The notes beneath the pieces are model-generated. The model was given only the letters and a program-made list of their open reading frames with translations, was not told the DNA's origin and ran no database searches. A stretch of 64,000 nucleotides of DNA from Miscanthus floridulus (lineage: Eukaryota; Streptophyta; Magnoliopsida; Poales; Poaceae): NCBI RefSeq assembly GCF_019320115.1, contig NC_089584.1, positions 73,625,533 through 73,689,532 on the forward strand. Reading direction: 5' to 3'. Both the position numbers and the translations under genes were made by a program. Below are positions 11,511 to 22,080 of this stretch, piece by piece. The number at the start of each line of letters is the position of its first letter. Within the stretch, counting starts at the first letter, position 1.

Positions 11511-13889
11511 ATGCCTGTGCAATCTCCCCCGTGCATTATCAAATGGGATGATCGCGTGGCTAGGGCAGAAGAGGACCTCGCGCATGCCGTAATTGTTACC
11601 GTCTGTGGGGCAGAGCCCTTGGCCCCTGCAAGTGAGGTGGCGGAGGTGCTCGCTGCTCGTCTGGGCGTCGAGGTGGGTTCTCTGGTGCTTCGTCAAGCTT
11701 CCAGCTCGAGCTACCTCCTCGTTCTTCCGGATTTTGGCCTTGTTGAGCGCTTATTGGATCAATGTCAGCCCCCGCTCCGCTCGCCTGCGTTCACCCTCCT
11801 GTGCAAGCGGTGGAGTCGGTTGGCCGGTGCTTCTGGGCGGGTGCTGCCATGCTTGCTCGACATTGAGCTTCGGGGAATTCCGGCTCATGTTTGGGAAACC
11901 TCAACTGTGGAGCAGTTCTTGAGCCCCGTTGCCTGTGTTCAGCAGGTTCATCCGAACACCCTCGATTTGGTGAACTTAACCTCCTTCAGATGCTCGGCTT
12001 GGTGCCTGGACCCGGCTGCGCTCCCGCCCACCAAGGAGCTTTGGGTCGCCGAGCCTCCGGTCGCTGCTGTGGAAGATCCCCCAGTGAAGAGGTTCCTGTC
12101 ATATCCTATTGAAGTTCGGTCCTCCATCCTGCTCGGGCCCGGTGCTCCTCCCCCTCCACCATCTCCTGCTGAGGGCGGAGGCGGTGATGGCTCGTCCACT
12201 CGACGGCGGCGTCGCCATCCATCTTCTCCATCGCCATCTACCTCCTCGGCTGGCCGTGATGATGATGGCGGTGGTGCTCGGCGTCGGCCGGTCATTGGGC
12301 GGGTGGGTCCTTCCTCGTCAAGCGTCGACCACGTGGCGGCCTCAAGCTTGATCACCAGGGCGGCCCCTACGGCCGCGGTCCTTCCAGGGCCGGTTGTAGG
12401 TTCCCAGGAGACGTGCGATGTCGCTCGGGTCTCCCCAGGCATTAAACTCCTCGGCTCTGCTGCACTCATTACTGTGACGGCGCCTGGCAACGGCCTGGAG
12501 GGCCCTGTCGATGGCAGCCCAGCAGCCGCGAAGGCCTCCTCGGATGATGTGGCCCCTTCAATGGACTCTCCTACGCTTGTTCGATTTGAGGTTTTGGAGG
12601 ATTTGAAGCTCCCCTGGACTGTCGGTGATGCTCCTGGGCTGGCTGCCCATGGGCCTGTGGACACCCAGGCTCCAGCCCCACAGGTGGCCACATCCCCTGT
12701 TGGACTTCTGGAGGACTTTGGGCTTTCTGTTGATGGGCGTAAAGCTGAAGGTCGTGGTGACGGGTGTGAAGTTGAAGGCCGTGGTGAGGCAACGGAGTGC
12801 CTGCCGGCCTCACCGCGTTCGCCGCTGTGCTTCCTCCACGACGAGGCGACGGAAATGCCGGCCTCCCCTCCCATCCCTGAAGCTGAAGGCCATGGTGACG
12901 GGGGTGAAGCTGATGGCCGTGGTGAGGCAACGGAGCACCTGCCGGCCTCACCGCGTTCGCCCCTGTGCTTCCTGTGCGACGAGGCGACGGATCTGCCGGC
13001 TTCACCAAGGACTCCTCCACCTTCCCCTCCCATCCCTGAGTTCGACCTCCTGGTCACCCCACCGCTGTGCTCTCTAGCTCCGGGGAAGCCACTCCTGGTT
13101 TACTCCAGGCACCGCTTCCACCCCTCCGGAACCCCCACGGTCGGGGATGCGACGGCGACGGCGACTGCTACTGCTCCACCTCCGGCCTCCATTTCGGCGC
13201 CCGCGACGGCTTCTCAGGCTGACAATCCTCCTGCGGTCTCGGCGGCCTCCTCTTTGGCAACATCTATGGTCGCTGCTGAGGTTGTGGCTGCTGCAGCTGT
13301 TCCGCCCCCGGCTTCCACGCTGATTGTCCCGGCGACAGATGGGGGGGTCCTTCAAACGATGGCCGCAGGCGTGGATGTCCTTGATGTGACTCCGTCGGCG
13401 GCTGAACCTGAACCTGATTCAGCTCCTTTGGCGGCAGGCGTCGCTGCCCCGACTTCTACATGTGCAGGCATGGCAGTTCCTTCAGTGACTATGCCTGTAG
13501 CTGATCCTGCTCCTCTGCCAATGACTCGTGAGGCCTTCATCAGCAATCTTACCCGACACACCATGAGTCTCTTACCAACTCCTGGCAACAGCATACAACG
13601 CAAGAAGGCTGTACAGCCAGGACAGACACCAAGACACAGTCGTCGTCTTGCAGGTGTCCAGGCTGAATTCAAGATAGATGAGTTGGACAGAAGATCCAAG
13701 AAGAAGGCTATGCGCACCCTGCTCAATATTGGTGAACAAGAGGCTATTGATCAACAAGCGCAAAATGACTACAACATGCTATTTAGGGAGCTTCTCTCTA
13801 ATGCACATGTGGAAGCCTTAGCAGCTCTTTTCAACTGGTCTCTTCCAGATTTTCTTGACCAGGGTAGTGATGAGGGGGTGTTTGTGTAA
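11511..13889 (+). CDS. LINE ORF1 protein (Gag-like, Pro/Ala-rich)
   Basis: 792 codons from the ATG at 11511. The first ~210 residues form a folded-looking region resembling the RRM/DUF4283-like N-terminus of plant LINE ORF1 proteins, followed by a long low-complexity Pro/Ala/Ser/Thr-rich middle. A duplicated module of about 45 residues (containing ASPRSPLCFL twice, about 12765-13020) sits in that middle. Arg/Lys-rich segments with SRRLAG and RSKKKAMR near the C-terminus could bind nucleic acid. No CCHC zinc knuckle is visible. The frame is also open leftward through the host exon, giving an 878-codon reading frame from 11253 that fuses UTP20 exon 12 to ORF1. The native start choice rests on the position of the element's 5' junction. 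Confidence 0.8.
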   Translation: MPVQSPPCIIKWDDRVARAEEDLAHAVIVTVCGAEPLAPASEVAEVLAARLGVEVGSLVLRQASSSSYLLVLPDFGLVERLLDQCQPPLRSPAFTLLCKRWSRLAGASGRVLPCLLDIELRGIPAHVWETSTVEQFLSPVACVQQVHPNTLDLVNLTSFRCSAWCLDPAALPPTKELWVAEPPVAAVEDPPVKRFLSYPIEVRSSILLGPGAPPPPPSPAEGGGGDGSSTRRRRRHPSSPSPSTSSAGRDDDGGGARRRPVIGRVGPSSSSVDHVAASSLITRAAPTAAVLPGPVVGSQETCDVARVSPGIKLLGSAALITVTAPGNGLEGPVDGSPAAAKASSDDVAPSMDSPTLVRFEVLEDLKLPWTVGDAPGLAAHGPVDTQAPAPQVATSPVGLLEDFGLSVDGRKAEGRGDGCEVEGRGEATECLPASPRSPLCFLHDEATEMPASPPIPEAEGHGDGGEADGRGEATEHLPASPRSPLCFLCDEATDLPASPRTPPPSPPIPEFDLLVTPPLCSLAPGKPLLVYSRHRFHPSGTPTVGDATATATATAPPPASISAPATASQADNPPAVSAASSLATSMVAAEVVAAAAVPPPASTLIVPATDGGVLQTMAAGVDVLDVTPSAAEPEPDSAPLAAGVAAPTSTCAGMAVPSVTMPVADPAPLPMTREAFISNLTRHTMSLLPTPGNSIQRKKAVQPGQTPRHSRRLAGVQAEFKIDELDRRSKKKAMRTLLNIGEQEAIDQQAQNDYNMLFRELLSNAHVEALAALFNWSLPDFLDQGSDEGVFV

Positions 13890-13934
13890 AGGCAGTCTGT
13901 ACCATCCTCTTGGTCGTCTTACATTTATTTTCTA

Positions 13935-16900
13935 ATGGATCCAGCAAAAATTCTCACATGGAATGTACGTGGTTTCAATTCTTCAGCTCGCCAGGACTCT
14001 GTGCGCACTCTTTTGGAAGCATCTCGAGCGGATATTATCTGTGTTCAAGAAACAAAGATTGCTGCTATTTCCCAACGGGTCATTCTCTCTGCCTTGGGGT
14101 CGGATTTCTCAGATTATATTGATCTACCGGCTGTTGGGGCTAGTGGCGGTATTCTGGTCGCATGGCGGCGGCATATTCAGACCACTGGAAATCACCGTGT
14201 GGACACCAATAGTGCCTCAATACAGTTCTGTGCAGAGAACGGAACGCCCTGGTGGCTAACTTGTGTTTATGGGCCACAAGGAAACAGTGAAAAGGTTTTC
14301 TTCCTGCAGGAGTTACATGATATCCGTGGGGCTTGCAATGGACCATGGATCTTGGTTGGTGACTTCAACTTGATTTACAAAGATGAAGATAAGAACAATT
14401 CTAACTACAATAGGGCAATGATGGGTCGATTTAGGCGATTTATTGATGATCTTGCTCTCAAAGAGATCCCCCTCCATGGTCGGAAGTATACCTGGTCGAA
14501 CCGGCAGGATCCGCCTACTCTGGTCAAGTTAGATAGAGTTCTATGTTCAGTGGACTGGGAGGATATATTTCCTTGCTGTCTGCTGCAAAGCATGGCCTCC
14601 GATGACTCAGATCACTGCCCTCTCTTGCTTGGTCTCAAGGATATTAAAACAGGTTGGAGGCGCTTTCATTTTGAATCCTTCTGGCCTCAACTAGAGGGGT
14701 TTCAAGAGGTGGTAGCGACAGCCTGGAATTCTGTCCCATCTGTATCCTGCCCTTTCCTTACCTTGGATGCTAAATTCAAGGCAGTCACAAAGGCCTTGCA
14801 GAGCTGGAGTGATAAGAATGCCGGCCATGTTAATTCCCAACTTGCCCTAGCGCGAGAAGTTCTACATCAGCTCGAAATTGCCAATGACCGACGTGCTCTT
14901 TCACCACAAGAAGTATGGCTCAAAAATAACCTCAAGAAGCATACTCTTGCCCTGGCCTCTCTCAAGCGGACAATCGCCCGGTCACGCTCTCGCATTGGGT
15001 GGTTACGTGATGGAGATGCCAACACGAGGCTCTTTCATTTACATTCGCGTCATCGCAAGCGGAAGAACTTTATTGGCAGGCTTATCTCAGAAAATCATAT
15101 CTATACAGCACATGAGGACAAGGCACGAGTTGTGGACGATTTCTATGATAAACTGCTTGGTACAAGTGAACCTAGAGAACATACCATCAATCTGCTTGAG
15201 TTGGGGATTCCTACACATACACATAACCTTGCTGATCTTGATTCACCTTTCACGGAGGAAGAAGTGTGGCTGACAATCAAGCAACTACCCTTGGATAAAG
15301 CACCGGGTCCAGATGGGTTCACAGGGCGTTTCTACAAAGCTTGCTGGTCGATAATAAAAAATGACATTATGGTGGCTATCTCTGCTGTTTGGAGTAGGAG
15401 GCTGAGGGGTCTCGGCCCTCTTAACACTGCATATATCACGCTGATTCCGAAAAAAGAAGATGCTGAACAGCCCAAGGATTTTAGGCCAATAAGCCTAGTA
15501 CACAGCTTTGCCAAGCTCATAACCAAATTATTGGCTAATCGATTGGCAGGTCAGTTAAACCAAATGGTATCTCCTAATCAAAGTGCCTTCATCAAAGGGC
15601 GCTTCATACAAGATAATTTCATGTTAGTACAGCAGACGGCGCGATTTCTGCATCAACAAAAACAGCCCCGTATTTTGCTGAAACTTGACATTTCAAAGGC
15701 TTTTGATTCGGTTGCTTGGCCCTTCTTACTTGAGGTCATGGAACACTTGGGTTTCGGACAAATATGGAGAGAGATCATCAGTGGGCTACTATGCTCTTCC
15801 TCTACTCAAGTGCTTTTGAATGGGATCCCCGGTGAGCGAATAACCCATCGACGAGGTTTGAGACAAGGTGACCCCCTATCTCCAATGTTATTCATTTTGG
15901 TCATGGATGTGCTGGGACATATGATTTCAAAAGCTGCTGAGCTAGGCTTGCTGCAACCATTATCAAGACGTGCTTTGCAACATCGCATCTCAATGTATGC
16001 GGATGACGTGGTTTTATTTCTTCATCCAAATGCCGCTGATATTGCTGTCACTATGGACATTCTTCACCTGTTTGGTACAGCATCTGGGCTCAAGACTAAT
16101 CTACAAAAAAGTAACGTACTTCCTATCAGATGTGGTGAACAAGAGATTAAGGTTGTACAGCAGCAACTCCCTTGTGCATTATCTGTTTTTCCATGCAAAT
16201 ATCTGGGTTTACCCCTCTCATTGCGAAGATTAACAAAAGAGCATGTTCAGGTCATCATTGACCGAATAGCTGATCAACTACCGGGATGGAAAGCAGACTT
16301 GTTGACACGAGCTGGGAGGCGAATCCATGTGCAGTTTGTTCTTACTGCGATGCTCGTTTATCTTGTGATGGCCATTGATTTGCCTCAATGGGCCACTAAA
16401 GCGATTGACAAAATTCGAAGAAGCTATCTGTGGAGAGGGCGCAAGGAAGCACGTGGGGGGCATTGTCTCGTGGCATGGGAGACAGCCTGCTCTCCAACTG
16501 AACTAGGAGGTTTGGGCATTTCCAATCTCAAAAATCTTGGCTGGGCGTTACGCGCAAGATGGCTCTGGTTACAGAAAAAGGAGCCACACCGTCCTTGGTC
16601 TGCACTGTCTATACAGGTTCCTGTTCAGGTTCAGAAGCTTTGTTCAATGGCAATTATCTCTGATGTTGGCAATGGCAAGAATACCTTGTTCTGGACTGAT
16701 AGGTGGCTTCATGGGCATTGCATTAAGGATCTTGCGCCTCGACTCTTTGCTGTGATTCCGCAGAGAAAGAGAAAATTGCGTACTGTGCAGCAGGCTCTAG
16801 CCAACTGGACTTGGATCTTGGACATCAAGGGTGCTCTCACAATAGGGGTCATCATGGAGTATTTTCAGCTTTGGGACCTCCTCTATGATTTTGAGTTACA

Positions 16901-17504
16901 ACCTGAGGTGGAGGACTCTCACACATGGAAATTATCAAATGGACAGTACTCCGCCAAATCCGCATATGATAGCTTTTTTGTGGGGAAAATCCTTTTCAGG
17001 CCATGGGAAAGAATTTGGAAAACTTGGGCGCCTGCTAAATGCCGCTTCTTTCTATGGCTTGTAGCGCATAAGCGCTGCTGGACCTCAGATCGTCTTGCAC
17101 GACGAGGACTGCCTCATCCTGAGAAGTGTCCACTTTGTGATCAAGCCGACGAAAGCATTGATCATCTCCTAATCGAATGTGTTTTTTCAAGGCAATTTTG
17201 GTACTATATCTTGAGGCAGGTCGGTCTCCACTCTCTAGCTCCACAGCCATCTGACAATTCATTCGATGATTGGTGGGAAAAAGCAAGTGCAGCAACTTCT
17301 GGTTTAACGCAAAAAGGTTTGAACTCGCTGATATTTCTGGGAGCATGGATAATTTGGAATCATCGCAATAGCTGCGTCTTTGATGGAGCAATTCCTAACA
17401 TAGCTGAAACCTTGAAGTTGGTTGGTGATGAGCGTCGACGGTGGACATTGGCAGGGGCTCGTGGGCTATCTCACTTGACTGCCCCTGCCCAAGTTGTTAG
17501 TTGA
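13935..17504 (+). CDS. LINE ORF2: AP-type endonuclease, reverse transcriptase, zf-RVT domain
   Basis: 1,189 codons, uninterrupted. Residues ~1-230 are an exonuclease-endonuclease-phosphatase domain with WN (9-10), QETK (E39), GDFN (D143) and SDH (226-228), the residues that nick target DNA. The reverse transcriptase spans about 440-720, with KAPGPDGF, QSAFIKGR, LDISKAFDS, GLRQGDPLSP and the catalytic YADD at 688-691 (bases 15996-16007). The C-terminal ~960-1060 has the zf-RVT pattern CPLC..DESIDHLLIEC. It starts 45 bp after the ORF1 stop, the usual bicistronic spacing. All key catalytic residues are present, so it could be active, though activity is not shown. Confidence 0.95.
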   Translation: MDPAKILTWNVRGFNSSARQDSVRTLLEASRADIICVQETKIAAISQRVILSALGSDFSDYIDLPAVGASGGILVAWRRHIQTTGNHRVDTNSASIQFCAENGTPWWLTCVYGPQGNSEKVFFLQELHDIRGACNGPWILVGDFNLIYKDEDKNNSNYNRAMMGRFRRFIDDLALKEIPLHGRKYTWSNRQDPPTLVKLDRVLCSVDWEDIFPCCLLQSMASDDSDHCPLLLGLKDIKTGWRRFHFESFWPQLEGFQEVVATAWNSVPSVSCPFLTLDAKFKAVTKALQSWSDKNAGHVNSQLALAREVLHQLEIANDRRALSPQEVWLKNNLKKHTLALASLKRTIARSRSRIGWLRDGDANTRLFHLHSRHRKRKNFIGRLISENHIYTAHEDKARVVDDFYDKLLGTSEPREHTINLLELGIPTHTHNLADLDSPFTEEEVWLTIKQLPLDKAPGPDGFTGRFYKACWSIIKNDIMVAISAVWSRRLRGLGPLNTAYITLIPKKEDAEQPKDFRPISLVHSFAKLITKLLANRLAGQLNQMVSPNQSAFIKGRFIQDNFMLVQQTARFLHQQKQPRILLKLDISKAFDSVAWPFLLEVMEHLGFGQIWREIISGLLCSSSTQVLLNGIPGERITHRRGLRQGDPLSPMLFILVMDVLGHMISKAAELGLLQPLSRRALQHRISMYADDVVLFLHPNAADIAVTMDILHLFGTASGLKTNLQKSNVLPIRCGEQEIKVVQQQLPCALSVFPCKYLGLPLSLRRLTKEHVQVIIDRIADQLPGWKADLLTRAGRRIHVQFVLTAMLVYLVMAIDLPQWATKAIDKIRRSYLWRGRKEARGGHCLVAWETACSPTELGGLGISNLKNLGWALRARWLWLQKKEPHRPWSALSIQVPVQVQKLCSMAIISDVGNGKNTLFWTDRWLHGHCIKDLAPRLFAVIPQRKRKLRTVQQALANWTWILDIKGALTIGVIMEYFQLWDLLYDFELQPEVEDSHTWKLSNGQYSAKSAYDSFFVGKILFRPWERIWKTWAPAKCRFFLWLVAHKRCWTSDRLARRGLPHPEKCPLCDQADESIDHLLIECVFSRQFWYYILRQVGLHSLAPQPSDNSFDDWWEKASAATSGLTQKGLNSLIFLGAWIIWNHRNSCVFDGAIPNIAETLKLVGDERRRWTLAGARGLSHLTAPAQVVS

Positions 17505-18884
17505 TTTGTTGTAGGTGCAGGGTCGCTTTTTCTTTCTTTACCGGCGCAAATGTATCTTATGAGTTAAAGATAAGGGTGTGTGGGTGTGTGTTGTTCTATG
17601 GGTTCTTTACCCCCTATTTCTTCTTAATATAATGAAGCGCAGCTCTCCTGCGTTTTCGAGAGAAAAGGAAGCTGCTATATTGTGGGGATCTATTTGCTGC
17701 TATCCTAATATGAAAGGTGTACATCAAGATAGTTTGTCACTGCTGAGGAAGTTGATCTTCAACTTTGATCAGTTGCTTGAAGTCGGAGAAGGTGATTTTA
17801 CTTGAAGATTTCTTTATCCTAATATCACCGTAGTTGGTCTTTCTAAAAGGCATAAATTCAAATGATTGACAATTGACATGCAGAGAACATGAATGGTCTT
17901 CCGATGACTACCTGGAGAAGTCTACTTGGTGCAGCATTGTCATCATACCACGAACTATTGCTGGTCAACACCAGCAGAAATTCAGAATTTAGTTTTTTCA
18001 TATCGCTTGCCAAGAGTCACAGTACATGCCCACAAGTACTGTCTGCTGTAGCTGAATATTTGGATTCCCTGCAAGGGTAAAGCTACATATACTTTTTACC
18101 CTCCACTTTAATCATTTGTCTCCTTAATAATTTATTTGATTAAGGCAATTATTCATTTTTTTTCTGTATGCTTCTGTGAGCAGACTACCATCCCTGGATG
18201 TGACAAAAGAATTTGATCCACAAAATCTCTTGGATCTGCTCTCTATCTTTGCTGTCAATTTGAGCAGTCCAAGCAAGGATGTTCGAATTTTAACCTTTAG
18301 GATTCTATCATATTTTGTGAAGATGGATCAACGTCTAATCACAGATGAGGAGTGACCACAAAAGAGGCAGAGAACAGAAGTTTCTGGAGAGGAAGCTGTT
18401 GCTAAATACGCTAATGTATGTCTTGTGAACTAATACTTTTATTTGCTATTTTCCTGGCATTGCTCTAATGTTTCCTTGAAATCAGGTTGTGGATACTCTT
18501 TTGATTATTGAGTCGACACCAATTTCAGTATCTACTAGCCGTAAACTTGCTATCTTCATTTCTCGGATACAAATGAGTTTATCTTCCAAGATGGTTCATG
18601 ATGATTACATACCTCCTCTCTTACATGGTATTATTGGCATATTGTACAATAGATTTAGTGATCTCTGGCCACCAACACTGGATTGCCTTGCTGTCCTCAT
18701 TAGACAACACAAGGAGCTTGTTTGGGGTCAGTTTGTTGAGTTTATTGCAATTCACCAATCAAAAGGACTGACTGAAAAATCAGGAGAAGCTGGAAGCTGC
18801 AACCCAACCACAGTGTATGTATCAGTCGTTTATCTAATGTACTTTTTGTAAGATAATCTGCTGCATTCTCCTGATCTTTTGCTA

Positions 18885-19260
18885 CAGCAGGGGTTAGGCA
18901 ATAGGTCAACTCTGCTGCCCTCTATCTACTGTAGCAGTATGGCAGTAGTGCCAAGTAGTGGCTGATCTCTCAGCCCAATAGTAGATAGCTGTAGCAAGTA
19001 GTGGCTATAGTAGTAGTGGTACTAGTGTACCTTGTAGGTAGTAGCTAAGAGTTGTATATATCCAGTTTGCTTGACAATGAAAGGGCAGTTCAGTTCAGCA
19101 GCATTTGCACTTGTGCTCGTGTGTGCTCTCTTCTCACCCTTCTCTTCTTCCTCTAGCCCAAAATCCAGTGTGTGTGAGAGAGAGTGAGCTGCTGCTCACC
19201 TGTGCAGGGCTGCTGGCTGCCAACACTTTTGTCATTGTTCTTCTAGAAACCCATACATTA
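18885..19260. other. Possible small insertion (LTR- or TRIM-like) in a UTP20 intron
   Basis: The 1.1-kb intron between exons ending 18814 and starting 19910 contains a stretch rich in GTAGTAG/AGTAGTGG words, a TATATATCC box at about 19054 and a CAGTTCAGTTCAGCAG run, reminiscent of short copia LTRs. I could not find matching ends or a target duplication, so this is a weak call. Confidence 0.25.
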
Positions 19261-22080
19261 GACAATCCAGAGCCTCTAGTAACCGTTTGTATATGCCTTC
19301 ATTCTTTACATGCACACATGTGTGCTTTGAGTTGCCCTTTTCATGTCCTTTGCTGCTGTGTGGTCATATTCCTAATTCTGCTCAGAAGTTCTTGACACTT
19401 TATTGGGATTTTGTATCGTATTTCAAATGGTGCATTTGCAGGCTGTGTAGATGTAATATTATTGCCAGATCTGGCAGATAAGCTGTGATTTTGATGACAA
19501 AGTTCTGATGTGATATGCTTTTAGTTACACCCAATGGTACATTTGAGGATACTGGAGTCTTATCTTACCTTTTGAATTTTCTACTTGTGCCGACTTTCTA
19601 ACTTAGTGTTTTGCATGCTTCTACATTAACAAATGAACAATAGTTCCTTCTATTCAACTCGGTTTACATAATGAAAAATTAATTTGTTGGTTTTCACATA
19701 TTTGTGATTACTTGTAATTGGCCTACAGAAATCCTTTTTGTAAAATGCTTAGTAGTAATTATTGGAAAGCAACCGATTTGAAGCAGTAAGAGTCGATGAT
19801 TTATCTGTACAATCTTTCTGATATTATTGAGTATTCTTGTATCCATTCTCCTTTGGCTCTGTTTATTCTTTTTGTACTGCTGTTTCTTACTCCATGTTTG
19901 GTGTTGCAGCTATTTTGACTGCTTCAACTTGTATCTTGCTATGGACTTTGATTGCACACCAGCTGAGACCATGGCTACCTTATTGCTTCAATCGCTCCAA
20001 AGGGTTCCTGATGTTGCTGAATCCAGATCTCGACATCTTATACCGCTATTTCTCAACTTTATGGGTTATGATGATGGCAGCATCTTTAGGTATTTATTAG
20101 ATGACAAACTATCTTATTTCTACAATTTTGACTTTTGGAAGTCTGATCCTTATTGATACCTTTTTTGAACTGACTTCTGCAGTGCTGATTCATATACGCC
20201 TGAAAAATGTAAAGGCAAACAATGGAAAGCGATTCTAAAAGAATGGTTAAACTTATTGAGGTTAATGCACAATGCAAGATCGTTATATCAGAGCAAATTT
20301 CTCCAGGAAGTGCTAACTAAAAGGTCTGCGAATAAATAGTTATATATGTGCTGCTGCGGCCTGCAGATGAATTAATGTGTTTTTTGTGTTATAAATTGTG
20401 TTCTAATTGACAATTTGTTCCAGGGTTCTTGATGAAAGTGATCCTGACATACAAACAAAAGCATTGGATTGTCTTTTGAACTGGAAGGATGAATTCTTGA
20501 CCCCATACAGTCAAAACCTTAAAAATCTGATTGACGTAAAGACTCTTCGAGAAGAGCTGACCACATGGGCAGTTTCACATGACTCAGCAATTCTGAAAGA
20601 CCATAGAAGTCGTGTGTTCCTCTGGTTATCCGTGTGTTGTCACCGAAAGTAAGGAAGCTGAAGCTACTTGGTTCTCGAAAGGTTTGTGTTTTGCTTACTG
20701 CTTATCTATCAACGATAATGGTATTTGTAATTTTTCATTTGCTTTGTGTTTGACCTCGTCATTATTTTTTTGCATTCTGCCAGCACACAGGTGTCAGTCA
20801 TCGAAAGGCAATTCTTCGTTTCCTTTTGCAGTTTGATTCAAATGAACTTGAGCTCTTTTTCTCATTACTTTCTGAGGTCCTTGATCCCTGGCAGCCTCCA
20901 GCTTAAAATGTTTGGTTCTCAGTCTGACAACCTACTTGGAAATTTCACTGACATTGTTGGAACTTCAACAGAAATTTGTGTAGAGAACTTTACATGGAAA
21001 AAGGCAAATGGTTTCATTCATCTGGTTGAAGAGATTTTTGGTACTTTTGATATGGCACACATAAGCCCATTTCTTAATGTTTTATTAATCATTGTCGCTC
21101 GCTTGCTGGAGAGTTGCATGCGGAATCTTAGAAGTGAGAGTGATGGGAAATATCCTTGCAACCAATCAAATGACCATGATAATGATTGTTCCATAAATTC
21201 TGAAGTGGGCAATTCTGTAAGCCTGGATGAATGTCGTAAAGAAATGCATCTAGGAGACCATATGGAGGTTCGCCATATTATCACCTTTACGGATGCTCTT
21301 ATCTTTCATTTTTACTCTATGGTACCATATGTGACATCTTTTGCTGAACTCCCAAAGTAGCTTTGTGTTACTCTGGTGATCAAGCTCAAGATTGCCAAAT
21401 TACTCAAATAACTAGGACATCTGAAGATATTATAGGGAAGAACTAGTTACATATAGCAAATCAAGTAGATGGTTCTATCAAATTCTTACTTCAAGTACTT
21501 CTTATTTGTAAGCTTGTGTCATTATTTCTTATCATGAAGCTACTATGCATTTTATTCGCCAAATGTTTATATCTTCTCTTAACTAATTGCTACAGCAACC
21601 TCACTCTCATGCAGACAAATGTATCCATCAAGCAGTTGAAGGATTTGAGGTCTTCATGTATTAGAATTGTCTCGTCAGCCCTTAGTCACTATGAAAGCCA
21701 TGAGTTAGGAGAAAACTTCTGGGGTATTTTTTTCTCTTCTGTGAAACCTCTGATAGACTGCTTTACACAAGAGGCTTCCAGTAGTGAGAAAACCAAGTTC
21801 ATTATTTGCTTGTTTTATGGCTATGAGTCGGAGCCCAAAATTAGCACCACTGCTGGGGTCGAATAATCTTGTACCAGCTATTTTTTCTATTTTAACTGTG
21901 AAGACAGCGTCAGGATCCATCACCCACCTATGCACTTGAGTTCATTGAGAATCTGTTGAGGTTGGATATTGATTTGCAGCAGCAAGATGACCATTCAGTG
22001 AAGAAAGTTCTTCTTCCACATATGGATGTTCTTATCCATAGTCTCCATGATTTTGTTAATCATCGCAAAGAGCTTAACAG

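Larger units (their letters stand above)
11504..17661 (+). mobile_element. L1-type LINE inserted in a UTP20 exon
   Basis: A non-LTR retrotransposon of about 6.16 kb with two open frames (ORF1 11511-13889, ORF2 13935-17504). It is bounded by a perfect 14-bp duplication GAAAAGGAAGCTGC at 11490-11503 and 17662-17675. The 3' end has the plant-LINE style TAATATAATGAAGCGCAG followed by CGAGA and runs straight into the A-rich duplication, so no separate poly(A) tail is visible. The 5' end lies only 7 bp before the ORF1 ATG, which suggests slight 5' truncation or a very short 5' UTR. Deleting 11504-17675 rejoins UTP20 exon 12 in frame. Both frames being open points to a young insertion. Confidence 0.95.
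4343..22080 (+). pseudogene. UTP20: UTP20 (U3 snoRNP / SSU processome HEAT-repeat protein), disrupted and truncated
   Basis: UTP20 acts in the nucleolus in pre-18S rRNA processing. Exons with consistent phase: 4343-4411, 4507-4626, 6822-6979, 7800-7844, 8160-8238, 8315-8388, 8582-8688, 9740-9916, 10471-10671, 10767-10971, 11085-11159, 11264-11503, then a LINE, then 17676-17791, 17884-18076, 18184-18415, 18486-18814, 19910-20089, 20183-20323, 20424-20681, 20784-~21267 and 21615-22080. The product starts MATPSYAAVKCLN and is a run of alpha-helical repeats such as FKSFSQRVEEIDIDVYR. Lesions seen: the LINE inside exon 12; a TGA at 18353-18355 in place of an Arg codon (CGA to TGA is the simple explanation); and one-base frameshifts near 20612, 20865, 21795 and 21925. 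Only about 1,300 codons are present; family members are roughly twice that or more, and the rest is missing at the assembly gap. Exons before the LINE are clean. Family assignment rests on remembered plant UTP20/DRIM sequences. Confidence 0.88.

Noticed and set aside
11948..13057. Minus-strand open frame of 369 codons
   Set aside because: Antisense shadow of the GC-rich LINE ORF1; low complexity, no family features.
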